Shown here: in pieces, positions 1 through 8,249 of the stretch
How positions within the stretch are numbered: the first letter of the stretch is position 1
Layout of the letters: each line of letters starts with the position of its first letter
Source: Stephanodiscus triporus
Taxonomy: Eukaryota; Bacillariophyta; Thalassiosirophyceae; Thalassiosirales; Thalassiosiraceae
Direction of reading: 5' to 3'
Length of the DNA: 14,132 nucleotides
Assembly (NCBI GenBank): GCA_036939755.1
Contig: JALLAZ010000549.1
Location: forward strand, 1 to 14,132
Translations under genes and position numbers: made by a program
The notes under the pieces: generated by a model
The model's input: only the letters and a program-made list of their open reading frames with translations
Database searches by the model: none
What the model was told of the DNA's origin: nothing

Positions 1-501
1 TATGTTACTTGGGGGAACGTCATAGTGCCGACGCCCATCGAGTTATAAGCCGTTCTGCGAAATGTCCGGAGTTTTTCCGAAAAACCCATAAAAAAAAAGC
101 GTCCGGACTTACGGTTAAGTCTGGTACGTAGCCCTAGTACATAAGTACACCCTTATGTATAAATACATCCCTTTTCTACTTACGTAGACATCTTTTCCCG
201 AACCGGCCCAACCCGTCCCGAATTACCCGGATCTCACAATCTTCGGGGAAACTTTTTAAAGAGAATTCGATGGAAAGAGACAGGACACAACTCCGGCCTC
301 CTACCTACAGTTTCCAGTTTCCATATCAATTGATATATGAAACTGTATCGTAGTATGCGGGGAAGACCGAAAAAAAAACGCACAAACGGTCTCCGTTGAT
401 AAAAGAGTATGATTGATACCATGACCTGATCATCACCTCACTATCTATGTCATTTCGCACAGCAAAAGATAAAAGGAAAGACCAGGAAGATAGCGGATAT
501 C
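1..501. other. Gene-less left flank, upstream of the ankyrin gene
   Basis: No convincing coding sequence is seen here. The stretch is AT-rich, with two TACGTA hexamers (125-130 and 181-186) and a perfect 8-bp inverted repeat at 138-159. The end nearest the ankyrin gene should hold its promoter and 5' leader. A 21-codon upstream reading frame starts at the ATG at 447 and stops at 510-512, overlapping the ankyrin start in another frame. A 62-codon open frame on the minus strand (234-422) has no recognisable features and was not accepted. Confidence 0.5.
138..159. repeat. Perfect 8-bp inverted repeat (TACATAAG/CTTATGTA)
   Basis: The arms TACATAAG (138-145) and CTTATGTA (152-159) are exact reverse complements around a 6-base loop. 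The repeat lies about 340 bp upstream of the ankyrin start. It could be a cruciform or factor-binding site, or chance in AT-rich DNA. Confidence 0.5.
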
Positions 502-1277
502 ATGAGGGGTAATTCTCCCAGCCATCAGTTCAATGACGCAGAAATTTGTTTCCTTTCGGCCCTCCTGGATATCATCAACTCACATCGCTGGGAGGAGTTC
601 GAACGTACCATCATCAATAATCCAAAAGCCTTTCAATCGTTTTCACGCACACTCTCTAGATCGACCCAACTGAATGGCATGACGGTGTAAGTTTAATTAA
701 TTCTCTGCGTCTGGGACCACCACCTGATTACACCTATTTCACTATCGACATTGCCACACCTCGATTGTCTTCTAGTCTGCACGCATGTGTCCGGTCCAAC
801 CCACCAGCAAAGATTGTCCGACTCCTACTAACACTTATTCCCGAATCCCCGAGCCACGTCGATTGCCTGCGTCGTACGCCCCTGCACGTCGCGGTGGGAA
901 CGCGCGCCGACTTGTCCGTCATACAATTGCTCGCCGATGCATATCCCGCCGCGTGCTCGGTACAAGACGAGGACGGAAAGACCCCGCTGCACCTAGCCTG
1001 CGACAGCTCGTGCGAATTGTTTGACGGTGATTGTGAAAAGTTGCCCCATGACCCGCCAAGTATCGGAGTTGTATTTGTATTAATCCGAGCACATCCATGG
1101 TCGGTGCTGTTGGAAGACAATGATGGCAACAGCGCGCTGGAATACGCCATCTTATCAGATTCATCCATCGAGGTGGTGAAATTTTTACAGCATGTCACTC
1201 GAATACAATGCGAGAAGCAGACCCAGCAAGTTATGTACTTGAACACGATACGCGACGAATCAACCCCGCTATTGTAA
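502..1277 (+). CDS. Ankyrin-repeat protein, two exons
   Basis: The coding sequence joins 502-686 and 776-1277, giving 228 residues. The donor GTAAGT (687) and acceptor TTCTAG (ending 775) remove 89 bp and restore a valine codon. The splice rebuilds an ankyrin motif, N-G-M-T-V-L-H-A-C (residues 58-66), that neither exon holds alone. Four repeats are visible: about 58-90, 91-123 (RRTPLHVAV), 126-170 (DGKTPLHLACD, with a long inserted loop) and 176-205 (DGNSALEYAI, the weakest). The first 57 residues contain a helix-like stretch but no known domain. There is no signal peptide or membrane segment, so it is probably a soluble protein-binding scaffold; its partners cannot be read from the sequence. 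ATG 502 is the first in-frame Met after a stop at 427-429. Ankyrin repeats are clear, while the specific role is unknown. Confidence 0.85.
687..775 (+). other. Intron of the ankyrin gene
   Basis: The intron begins GTAAGT and ends TTCTAG after a C/T-rich stretch. It is 89 bp long and interrupts a codon after the second base. Removing it joins two frames into one continuous ankyrin repeat, and the unspliced frame stops at 688-690 inside the intron. Confidence 0.88.
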
Positions 1278-1636
1278 TACAGCACATTGCTGTTCTTCTG
1301 CTGATGATATTGTGTTCCGGGGAGGAATGGCCTTTTTTCATGCAGAGACACGTGCTGTCGGTTTCAGTGTATTCCTCCCATTATATGCAACTTCACACTT
1401 TTGTCAAGTCAAATGTGCGCAGTGAAAATTTATTTACATAACATAATTATAAGCCGTGTTTACTAAACCTCGGAGGCCAACATTTTTGTTGGAAACGATC
1501 GCAGGATAAGACTACGGAGGCGCATGTACATCAACGGGCGAATGATGTTCGACTATGGGCACAATTGCATCCAACCTCGTGAGAAATGCGATTTGTTCCC
1601 GGGATAACACTGAATTATAACATTACGGTATCACTA
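1278..1636. other. Convergent intergenic region
   Basis: This stretch lies between the 3' ends of the ankyrin gene (+) and the next gene (-). It should contain both 3' untranslated regions. A perfect hairpin, CCAACA-TTTT-TGTTGG, sits at 1477-1492. No coding sequence or clear poly(A) signal was recognised. Confidence 0.5.
1477..1492. repeat. Short hairpin between convergent genes
   Basis: The 6-bp arms CCAACA and TGTTGG are exact reverse complements around a TTTT loop. The hairpin lies in the 3' intergenic space shared by two converging genes. It might affect 3'-end formation of either transcript, but this is only inference. Confidence 0.4.
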
Positions 1637-3271
1637 TCATAAGTATTTCTTGATGTGTGCACCCCGTAATAGTCGAGGTATCCACTGTCTTCCTTGTGTA
1701 GGTAGCATCCCATTGGCGTCCGCATTGCAGTCGTTCATGAAGTTCGGATCGTACAAAGAGATATTGGAAGTGAGTGCCAATGTGAGTGATAAGATAGTAC
1801 GTCGCAATGATGGCGATGTCTTCTCGGAGGAATTAGGGGGTGTTGCCTCATTACGAAGTTTAACCATCTCGTCGTATGATAACGAAGACATGGGAACGAA
1901 TGCTTGTTTGTCTGCACTTGTGATATTTGATCTCTTGGGTGTAGTTTCTGCCTCGGTTAACTCTATGTTATCGTGATATGCCCTTTTCCTGGTCAGGTTG
2001 CTCTTTTGTGGGGTGCTCTGCCCGACGCACTCGGCGGTGTTGACCCTCGAGGTTGTGTGCGATATAGACGGCGACTTCTCTGCCGAATCGAAAGAAAAGG
2101 ACTTCGAGTAAGACGCTAGAAACTGAGAGGGAAGAGTGAGTGGAGCGGATTCCATCTCCCCCTCATCGCAGCTGTTGCCTTTGGCATTCTCGAGGCACGC
2201 ATCATCATCAATGCTGTTCGTCGTTGAGTTGCTTCTGCAACTACCAACCTTTCTTTCATTCTCTTTATCACGAAAAATATCTCCAAAACAGTTGCCGCGG
2301 GCCATACTGTTCTCCTTTGTGACAGTTCGCACAAAGCGGTCAATATTGAAAGAATGTTCTACGTCCCGAGTGGAGGAGAAGGAAGAATGGTCTTTGTTAT
2401 CACACATAGTATGCCTTTCGACTCCATATGGGTTGTCAGCGTCGTGATGTAGACTTCTTTCATCGTGTTCGCTTTCTGCTTCATGTCCATTGCCTCGAAT
2501 ACGCTGAGCTCCGTTCTCATCAATTGCATCGCCCGAATCTATGAACAAAGATACGCCAACTTGCTTGTCCGGAATATCTCCGCCCTCGATTGAAGTCAGT
2601 CGAAATTGAACCAATGGCTCCAATGCGGACGAGGAAAAATTTATCTTGCCATCTCCTCCTTCGTTTTGCCCCCCGTGCCATAGAAGCGATAGGATGTCGC
2701 CATCGTTCAATTCCAACGACCGTGGATCTTTCTCGCACGCATCGTCGATCGGAGTTACACCTCCGCCGCCTGTGGAAGGACGAACGCGAACCAGCCGAAA
2801 GGCATCCTTCCCCGAAATGACGAGTTTCACCCTCCTCCTCCCGTCGTCTTCGTCGTCGTTCCCGCCCTCGGGATACGAAAAGCACCAAAACTCCCTCCGA
2901 GGGATGAATTTCGCCAGCGATCGAATGGACCGACAAATCGCGCACAATATCGGCCTCCCGCCGCCGCCGTCGTCGTCGTCATCCATCCTCGACGAAACGA
3001 CGTCGACGTTCCGTCGTCGTCGACCGCGGCGGCCGACGCACGTCGGGCAGGCCTTGGAAAATGGCCGGAGCAATTCCTCCCTCCCGAATCGTCCGGGAAG
3101 TTTCAGGGAAGTCGGAAGTTGGGGCGGCGGCGTCTCGTTCCCTCCTCCTCCTCCTCCTCCTCCTCCTCCGTCGTCGTCGTCTTCGACCTTTGCACTGCAG
3201 TCGCCTCTTTCTCGGCTCGCATCGAGTTCTACGAACGGAGATATAGGCACGAGATGATGCGTCCACGTCAT
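1637..3271 (-). CDS. Unknown protein with possible degenerate FHA domain
   Basis: This is a single-exon frame of 544 residues. The first ATG is at 3271; the frame stays open upstream only through non-ATG codons. The N-terminal 200 residues hint at a forkhead-associated (phosphothreonine-binding) fold broken by Asp/Gly runs. KLPGRFGREEL (57-67) resembles the first FHA strand with its Gly-Arg. IPRREF (123-128) sits where FHA domains carry Ser-Arg-x-His. A V-x-L-V-I-S-G-K stretch and LNDGDILSLL match the later strands. The usual Ser and His of the binding motif are not conserved, so phosphopeptide binding is uncertain. Two C-x2-C pairs (75/78 and 110/113) could bind zinc. The rest is acidic, Ser-rich and probably disordered, with basic patches such as NLTRKRAYHDN. 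A conserved-looking tail ends WIPRLLRGAHIKKYL. A nuclear or DNA-damage role would be a guess. It is divergent from the Tab2 gene across about 360 bp. Confidence 0.6.
   Translation of the reverse strand: MTWTHHLVPISPFVELDASRERGDCSAKVEDDDDGGGGGGGGGGNETPPPQLPTSLKLPGRFGREELLRPFSKACPTCVGRRGRRRRNVDVVSSRMDDDDDGGGGRPILCAICRSIRSLAKFIPRREFWCFSYPEGGNDDEDDGRRRVKLVISGKDAFRLVRVRPSTGGGGVTPIDDACEKDPRSLELNDGDILSLLWHGGQNEGGDGKINFSSSALEPLVQFRLTSIEGGDIPDKQVGVSLFIDSGDAIDENGAQRIRGNGHEAESEHDERSLHHDADNPYGVERHTMCDNKDHSSFSSTRDVEHSFNIDRFVRTVTKENSMARGNCFGDIFRDKENERKVGSCRSNSTTNSIDDDACLENAKGNSCDEGEMESAPLTLPSQFLASYSKSFSFDSAEKSPSISHTTSRVNTAECVGQSTPQKSNLTRKRAYHDNIELTEAETTPKRSNITSADKQAFVPMSSLSYDEMVKLRNEATPPNSSEKTSPSLRRTILSLTLALTSNISLYDPNFMNDCNADANGMLPTQGRQWIPRLLRGAHIKKYL
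3143..3186. repeat. CCT/GTC trinucleotide run coding Gly and Asp
   Basis: A run of CCT units followed by GTC units lies within the minus-strand gene, where it encodes about ten Gly after four Asp (residues 31-44). Such runs are prone to length change and probably form a disordered loop between the first two strands of the putative FHA domain. Confidence 0.7.
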
Positions 3272-3629
3272 ATTGCATCCATCTATCACCCAAGCGGCGC
3301 TGCGACCGTCGTTTCTCTGTTGTTAACTTTTGTTTTGTTTTGTTTTGTGTTTTGTTGTTGTTGTGGGCGGTTGATAATTCTCGGATTGACGTAATGACAC
3401 AAGTGTATTAGTCGTTTTTCACCAACGACTTGTTTAGCGATCATTTCCCCGCCATCCAGGGTAAGAGCACCATCTTCTAGAGAGTCTCTCGAGTACGATG
3501 TCGTACGATACTTAAGAGTGACGTGGAAGAAGTGCAGTCGAAGTCGAGGATGGAGGGGAAGACCTAATCCGCGACCCTACCCGACTCCGCCCGCCCTTTA
3601 TTTCCACAGGATTGTGCATTTGGTCGAAT
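3272..3629. promoter_or_regulatory. Divergent promoter region
   Basis: This 358-bp space separates two genes transcribed away from each other and must contain both promoters. It holds a TTTTG-rich tract (about 3320-3365) and a GTACGA-TG-TCGTAC dyad (3493-3506) followed by TACGATACTT (3504-3513). The same ten bases recur at 5044-5053. A CAG at 3607-3609 after a T-rich stretch could be the acceptor of a 5' UTR intron in the Tab2 gene. No TATA box was identified with confidence. Confidence 0.5.
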
Positions 3630-3761
3630 ATGCCGTCCATCAACCAGATATTCCAAGGATGGATCGCCCCGCTGCTGCTCCTATCGTCCGCCACCGGCGG
3701 CCTCTCCGTCGGATTCGTCGCCCCACTGATAGGTAGTCCTATCCCCCTCCCGCATTCGGCT

Positions 3762-3802
<41 letters not shown>

Positions 3803-4832
3803 TGGGTCCTTCCGTCGACAACGCCGTCCCACCGCCGGCGTGGGACGGCGTCCCTCAACCTACTTCGTCGCGCCCGCGGAAACCTCCTCGCCGTCGTCTT
3901 CTTCATCGTCGTCGTCGTCGTCGGAAGCTGAGGACGGGGGGTCCGCCGCGGTGGACTGGGAGAGGGTCACGAAGGAGTGGGAACTCGACTGCTACAGCCG
4001 TCCGGTCCTCGTCGAGGACGGGAAGAAGAAGTTGTGGGAGGTGCTGATCTCGGACTCGTCGGGCACGATGAGGGTGTGTCGACCATTGCCATCGAACAAG
4101 GTCAACTCGCGCGAGGTCCGTCGTGTCGTGGAGGGGGTCATAAACGACAGCGAGGTCAAGCCCGACACGATACGCTTCTTTCGCGGCGCGATGTTCAACA
4201 TGATCAACATCGCGCTGTCCGAAATCGACGTCACCGCCAGGCCGAGCAGGTGCACATTCGCCCTCGCGCAGTGGATCGAGGAGCGCAATCGCGACGTTTA
4301 CCCGAGGATGGAGGGTTATCAGCCGACGATGTCGGGCGCGCGCGGCATCGGCGGGGGCGGGAGTTCGTTCCTCGACATACGCACCGCGGTGAAGCTCCCA
4401 GACGCGCTCCGGGGGGAGAAATTCGCGTTCGTTGGACTCCCCCTCGCCGAGTTCTTGCGCGGCGGGGACGTCAACGACGACAACATCGGCGTCGGACGAT
4501 TGTGCCCGGTCGATCCGACCCTCCCGGCCGATTCGTTCGTGCAGGGCGTGGTCATACTGACGCCACGCGCGAACGCCCTGGCGAGCTGGCTCGCGGGGAC
4601 GGAGGTCGCGGGCGTGAGGGCGGACCTGAGAAAGCGCGAGCTCGTGATGGAGACGGACATCGACAATCAGTACCTAATGGCGAAGCTGAACGACGATCAG
4701 AGGAGGGAGGCGGCCATCTTCGAGGAGGGGAAGGACGCGATGAACGGCCTGCATTTCATCAGCGTCCAGAGGGACGAGGACGACGATCCGGCGGGGTTTT
4801 GGTTGCTGAGAGAAATTCCAGACAATTTATAA
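3630..4832 (+). CDS. Tab2/DUF1092 family plastid RNA-binding protein
   Basis: This is a 400-residue single-exon protein. The Tab2-family core begins at W-E-L-D-C-Y-S-R-P (117-125), followed by KKLWEVLISDSSG and, at the end, G-F-W-L-L-R-E, all family hallmarks. In Chlamydomonas and Arabidopsis, Tab2/ATAB2 proteins bind plastid mRNA (psaB leader) and support translation of photosystem reaction-centre subunits; the same role is inferred here. The N-terminus looks like a bipartite plastid signal: a hydrophobic segment (11-22) and then SVGFVAP (26-32), close to the ASAFAP cleavage motif of diatoms. It is followed by a positively charged, Ser/Pro-rich transit-like region with 13 Ser (46-58), a second FVAP (79-82) and 10 Ser (89-98). 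ATG 3630 is the first Met and gives the signal peptide the right spacing. The gene is strongly GC-rich. Family assignment is firm and plastid location likely. Confidence 0.88.
3765..3803 (+). repeat. TCG microsatellite coding 13 Ser in Tab2
   Basis: Twelve TCG codons and a TCT run without interruption in the transit-peptide region. A second Ser run of similar codons follows near 3893-3922. The tracts lie between the two F-V-A-P motifs and just before the conserved domain, so length changes should be tolerated. Confidence 0.8.
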
Positions 4833-5558
4833 TTTAGGGGGGATTTGGGTCGGCGAGGAAGGTCAGATAGGGATCAGGCGAAAGCGCCTCTTGGGAACAA
4901 AGAGGTAGTGTGGTAGAAAATATCCGGCGGTAGAGGATTTCAGATAGCCTTGCTGCGGATGGAGTGTTACAACAGGTGGAATAGTTTGGCACGAGGCTTG
5001 GCCTGGCCTTAAAATAGTTGTTCTGGCTGTTCTATCGTACCGTTACGATACTTCCTCGTAACCGCCATCCAACAGAAAGAGACATATGCTAGGCGGTGGG
5101 AACTGTCCACGAAACCCTCATAATGGTGCCTCAGCTCATTGGGAATGGAAGAGGTTCTGAAAAATTGGCGAGAGCCGGCGGTTGTCTCTTCATCAAATTT
5201 GTTGGTTGTCGTCTGGTCGTCGCCATGCTGTGGTTTCTCTAGCACAAGGAAATCTTGTTCTCTCCAGATCGGCAAGCATTTCATTATTTTATCCGTGTTA
5301 TTTGTGGTACGCAGGATTCTGCTCGTTGAATTCCAAAGGCACGCTATTTTGTTTTTGCTCTGCAGGCACCGGCCGCCCCCTCATATATGCAAGTCACGCA
5401 TGCGAAAAAAAGATGAGTAGTCCCCGCCCCCCCCCACCATAAATTGGACCAAGCACAACCAAGCATCATTCAAAGGGAAGGTAGTAAAATGATGGATTCA
5501 AGGATAATGCAAAGAATGCATAGCATGTCTCAGTTAAACTTACCTACATAACCATAAC
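4833..5558. other. Intergenic region with no recognised gene
   Basis: This stretch follows the Tab2 stop and ends at the stop of the Arg/Ser-rich gene, so it is a convergent 3' region. Open frames of up to 93 codons occur on both strands, but none has a recognisable motif or clear coding bias. It contains a perfect hairpin at 5033-5050 and a C-rich tract near 5425-5438. A minus-strand AG-GTAAGT (about 5538-5545) downstream of the next gene's stop could be a 3' UTR splice donor. Confidence 0.5.
5033..5050. repeat. Perfect 7-bp hairpin (TATCGTA/TACGATA)
   Basis: TATCGTA (5033-5039) pairs exactly with TACGATA (5044-5050) around a CCGT loop. The right arm continues into TACGATACTT, which also occurs at 3504-3513 beside another dyad. 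Confidence 0.5.
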
Positions 5559-6950
5559 TTAACATGTCGCTTGTATTCGCCTATCCTTATCTCGTTCGGC
5601 GCTCGTCTTTCCACCCGATTGTGTATTGTTGCCATCGTCTTTTTTTACTTCTTCACTATCATATCCATCGCCATGATGAGATCCACGTTGACTACGATGG
5701 CGCTTGGTCTTTTTCTTTTTACTCCCTCGCCTCCTTTTCTCCTTATATCTCCGGCGTGAATATGACGATGAAGACGAACGCGAAGACGAAGACGATATCG
5801 ACCTCGATCGGGATCGTCCAGAATCGATTGATCGCGACCTACGACGTTCGTCCCTTCCCCTCCTTCTTCTACTATGATTGTTGCTCCTGCTGTTTTTTCT
5901 CTTCTCACCTGATCTGTGGTGCTTTTTGTGGTATTTGGATTTACTCCTGTTCCTCCGTTTTTCGCGATCACGACGTCCAAAACTCCCTCCTCCCGCCCCA
6001 TCATTTATTTCTATCACTCCGACCTCTTCGTCATCGATGCCAGTAAAAGGGAGTAGCGGATATTTCATATCCACCCCCCCGCTACCCCCATCTCGTGTAC
6101 CTCCTCCTCCCGACGTAGTAGGATCCCCACCGTGGAGTAGGAAGGAGCGTTCGGCGAGGGCATCTCGCATGGCAGCGTGCGCTCGTCCATCTGCTCCCTT
6201 TTTTGGTTTGGACGTGGAACATGATGGGCGTTCTGGAATCTCCGTCACCGTGGCTGGAGCTGATTTTGCGGTAGCCGATATTCCGGTCCCCGCAACAAGC
6301 AAATCCATCCTCCGTTGGAGCCAACCCTTGTAGTCTCTCTCGACGCCCAACAGTCCGGCGTGATTCGGACAAGCGGCCAGCCCCTCGTTAACCAACGACT
6401 GTAGTGAGTCGGCGTGTTTCTGCCACTGTTTATTATCTTTATTGGACGGATCAGGATCCTCTAGCGCTGTTAATGTAGATAGGATGCGTCGGCATTTAAG
6501 GCTTTGGTCGTTAGCGAACATCCTATTCTGTTCCATTCGCAAATCGATATAATTTCGTTTGGGTAAAACGTTGTACTTCCCGAGATTCTTATCGTCCTTC
6601 GACTTCGTGGAGGGTGTGATGTTATCATGATAACCATCAGCTAGAGCATTATTTCCGCTTGCATGGTCCGGTGCATCATTGATTGAAGTGTCACTTCGCG
6701 CAGTTGCAGCTTTTTTCGCACCCGAACAAGCATCGTCATCTTCATCCAAGGCAGCGGCAGCGGCGTCGCTGCCTTCACTGGCAGGAATCAACACCCAACG
6801 TGGCCGGACCAGCCCCCCAGTTAGTTTATTTGCGCGTCGTCGTTCGAATGCGGGAACGATGCTGGGATCGAGGAGCCTGCGACGCAAGATGTCGATGAGC
6901 GTCGTCGATGGCATCACGGACTCCTCTAACGAATGGGACGTCGTGGACAT
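5559..6950 (-). CDS. Arg/Ser-rich protein, function unknown
   Basis: The protein has 463 residues in one exon; ATG 6950 is the first Met of the frame. The N-terminal part holds a conserved-looking block, TTLIDILRRRLLDPS, then GGLVRPRWVLIP (45-56). A middle helical region (about 140-225) contains NRMFANDQSLKCRRIL and a TPR-like stretch, NEGLAACPNHAGLLG. The C-terminal third (about 320-450) is an RS-like domain of Arg-Ser dipeptides, Lys and Arg clusters and a Ser-rich core (SRSRSRSISSSSSRSSSSS). RS domains are typical of nuclear speckle and pre-mRNA splicing proteins, so a nuclear RNA-processing role is a reasonable inference, but no RRM, zinc knuckle or other RNA-binding domain is visible. 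Strong basic clusters would serve as nuclear localisation signals. The two blocks before the RS tail suggest a real conserved family that I cannot name. Confidence 0.7.
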   Translation of the reverse strand: MSTTSHSLEESVMPSTTLIDILRRRLLDPSIVPAFERRRANKLTGGLVRPRWVLIPASEGSDAAAAALDEDDDACSGAKKAATARSDTSINDAPDHASGNNALADGYHDNITPSTKSKDDKNLGKYNVLPKRNYIDLRMEQNRMFANDQSLKCRRILSTLTALEDPDPSNKDNKQWQKHADSLQSLVNEGLAACPNHAGLLGVERDYKGWLQRRMDLLVAGTGISATAKSAPATVTEIPERPSCSTSKPKKGADGRAHAAMRDALAERSFLLHGGDPTTSGGGGTRDGGSGGVDMKYPLLPFTGIDDEEVGVIEINDGAGGGSFGRRDREKRRNRSKSKYHKKHHRSGEKRKNSRSNNHSRRRRGRDERRRSRSIDSGRSRSRSISSSSSRSSSSSYSRRRYKEKRRRGSKKKKTKRHRSQRGSHHGDGYDSEEVKKDDGNNTQSGGKTSAERDKDRRIQATC

Positions 6951-7436
6951 AATTAGGGGGGATGAACACGCCACTGGATGTATCTAGAGAGATGTAATCA
7001 CCATTGATTGATCGGTGTTGGCTGCATCGGAGAAAAGAGGATCTGTCTTGATAGAGAATCCCATCCCCTCTCACAACAAAAAATATCACCGTGTGCTCTT
7101 AGGTATGGTAGGTACCGTAAGTATTAAGTATGTACTCTATCTACTTCCGTATGAGATAAAGTACATTCGTACGGTACTTTATGACCTGTCTACACACAAT
7201 GTCATCTCTGAATTACGTACTACTTAGCCTAGATAGTGGGACCGGAATGGTGACAGAAGAGAGGAATGACATGGTAACTTCATAAAAGATAGGACGGTGT
7301 TCAACCTTCACGGGAAGAAACAAGAAGATTATGTTAAGGAGAGATAAAGACGATTCGTCGTAAGAGGAAATGTCGCACTCGATGACGTATTTTTTGACGT
7401 CCGCGTTATCAGTTCGGTGTGTGCCTGACTGAACTC
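6951..7436. promoter_or_regulatory. Promoter side of the Arg/Ser-rich gene
   Basis: This lies between the 3' end of the phosphatase gene (-) and the start of the Arg/Ser-rich gene (-), so it should hold the promoter of the latter. The section 7100-7230 is dense in inverted repeats. ATAAAGTAC (7156-7164) pairs with GTACTTTAT (7174-7182), GTACCGTA (7112-7119) pairs with TACGGTAC (7170-7177), and TACGTA occurs at 7214-7219. No coding sequence is supported. Confidence 0.5.
7156..7182. repeat. Perfect 9-bp inverted repeat (ATAAAGTAC/GTACTTTAT)
   Basis: The 9-bp arms are exact reverse complements separated by nine bases that contain CGTACG. The second arm partly overlaps another dyad arm (7170-7177) whose partner lies at 7112-7119. 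It may be a regulatory dyad or a worn miniature element; no target-site duplication was established. Confidence 0.5.
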
Positions 7437-7654
7437 TCAATCCGAAAGATCATCCTTAGCAAGAGTCAACTCTCGAATAGTCGCCGTCTCCAGATGCTGC
7501 AAGCTCCTGTGCCTCGACGCGTCCGAATGTTTCAGGAATCCCGTCTGCGCGATCTGCAGTACGTCCCCGTGCGCGACGAGGACGCATTTCCAACGCCGCG
7601 ACCCGTCGTCGTCGTCAACGTCGTCGTCGTCGTCGTCGTCCCCCCCCCCCGGAC

Positions 7655-7695
<41 letters not shown>

Positions 7696-8249
7696 AGTCG
7701 ATCGTCGATCTCGACGATCAACCCCGTCGTCCGTTCCAGGACCGAATTGGCCGACTCGACGCCGAACGTTACGTGGTCGGCGTCGCGGGCGTCCGCGTCC
7801 CAGACGGCGCGATATCCGGAGTCGGCCGGTCCGCCGTCCATCTCCCCGAAGTGCCGCTCTCGCAGTCGCGGCTCGAGCACGACGCATTCCCCCCCCACCC
7901 CCTCGTACAGGGGCACGCCCGAATCCGCCAGCGCCTTCGCGAATATGGACGCCGTCTCCCTCGCGCGGGCGAAGTCGGACGAGAATATCGCCACGCCGCG
8001 ACAGCCGTTGCCGCCGCCGCCCGACGACGCGGACGATTCGACGTCGTACTCGGCGGCGAAGGCGTCGCCCGCCGCCCTGGCCTGTTCCCTCCCCAGGTCG
8101 GACAGGCCGTGCTGCACCGTGGCTATATTCGGCTCGGAGGATATCACCCCGGCGACGTTGGCGAGGCTCTGGCCGTGACGGAGGGCGTAGTACGACTGCG
8201 CGAGGGAATCGCGTCCCCGGAGGTGATTGATGATCCTAGTCGTGGACAT
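7437..8249 (-). CDS. Histidine phosphatase superfamily (phosphoglycerate-mutase-like) protein
   Basis: This 270-residue single-exon protein carries all main motifs of branch-1 histidine phosphatases. These are the catalytic L-R-H-G-Q-S-L-A-N (His25), F-S-S-D-F-A-R-A-R-E-T-A (89-100) with the phosphate-binding Arg, L-R-E-R-H-F-G-E-M-D-G (129-139) with the likely acid Glu131, and V-A-H-G-D (second catalytic His227). The family removes or moves phosphate through a phosphohistidine. The substrate cannot be read: the length and the E-R-H-F-G-E-M-D-G box suggest a small-molecule or broad-specificity phosphatase rather than the glycolytic mutase. A loop of 13 Ser and 11 Asp (about 186-215) is inserted before the last catalytic strand. 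There is no clear targeting signal, so it is probably cytosolic. ATG 8249 is the first Met. It is divergent from the complex I gene. Confidence 0.88.
7605..7695. repeat. GTC and CGA trinucleotide runs around a C10 tract
   Basis: A GTC run, ten C and a CGA run lie end to end. On the minus strand they encode the Asp, Gly and Ser runs of the histidine phosphatase (about residues 186-215). The tract falls between conserved motifs, so it is probably a flexible surface loop. Confidence 0.75.

Noticed and set aside
597..606. GTTCGAA-like words resembling a tRNA T-arm
   Set aside because: They fall inside coding sequence and no cloverleaf can be drawn around them.
3977..4837. A 286-codon frame shifted against the Tab2 gene
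   Set aside because: It is composed mostly of Arg, Gly and Glu as expected of an out-of-frame GC-rich gene. The Tab2 frame has the family motifs.
5009..5420. Overlapping open frames on both strands between Tab2 and the Arg/Ser-rich gene
   Set aside because: They are short, have no motif or coding-like composition, and contradict each other in strand.
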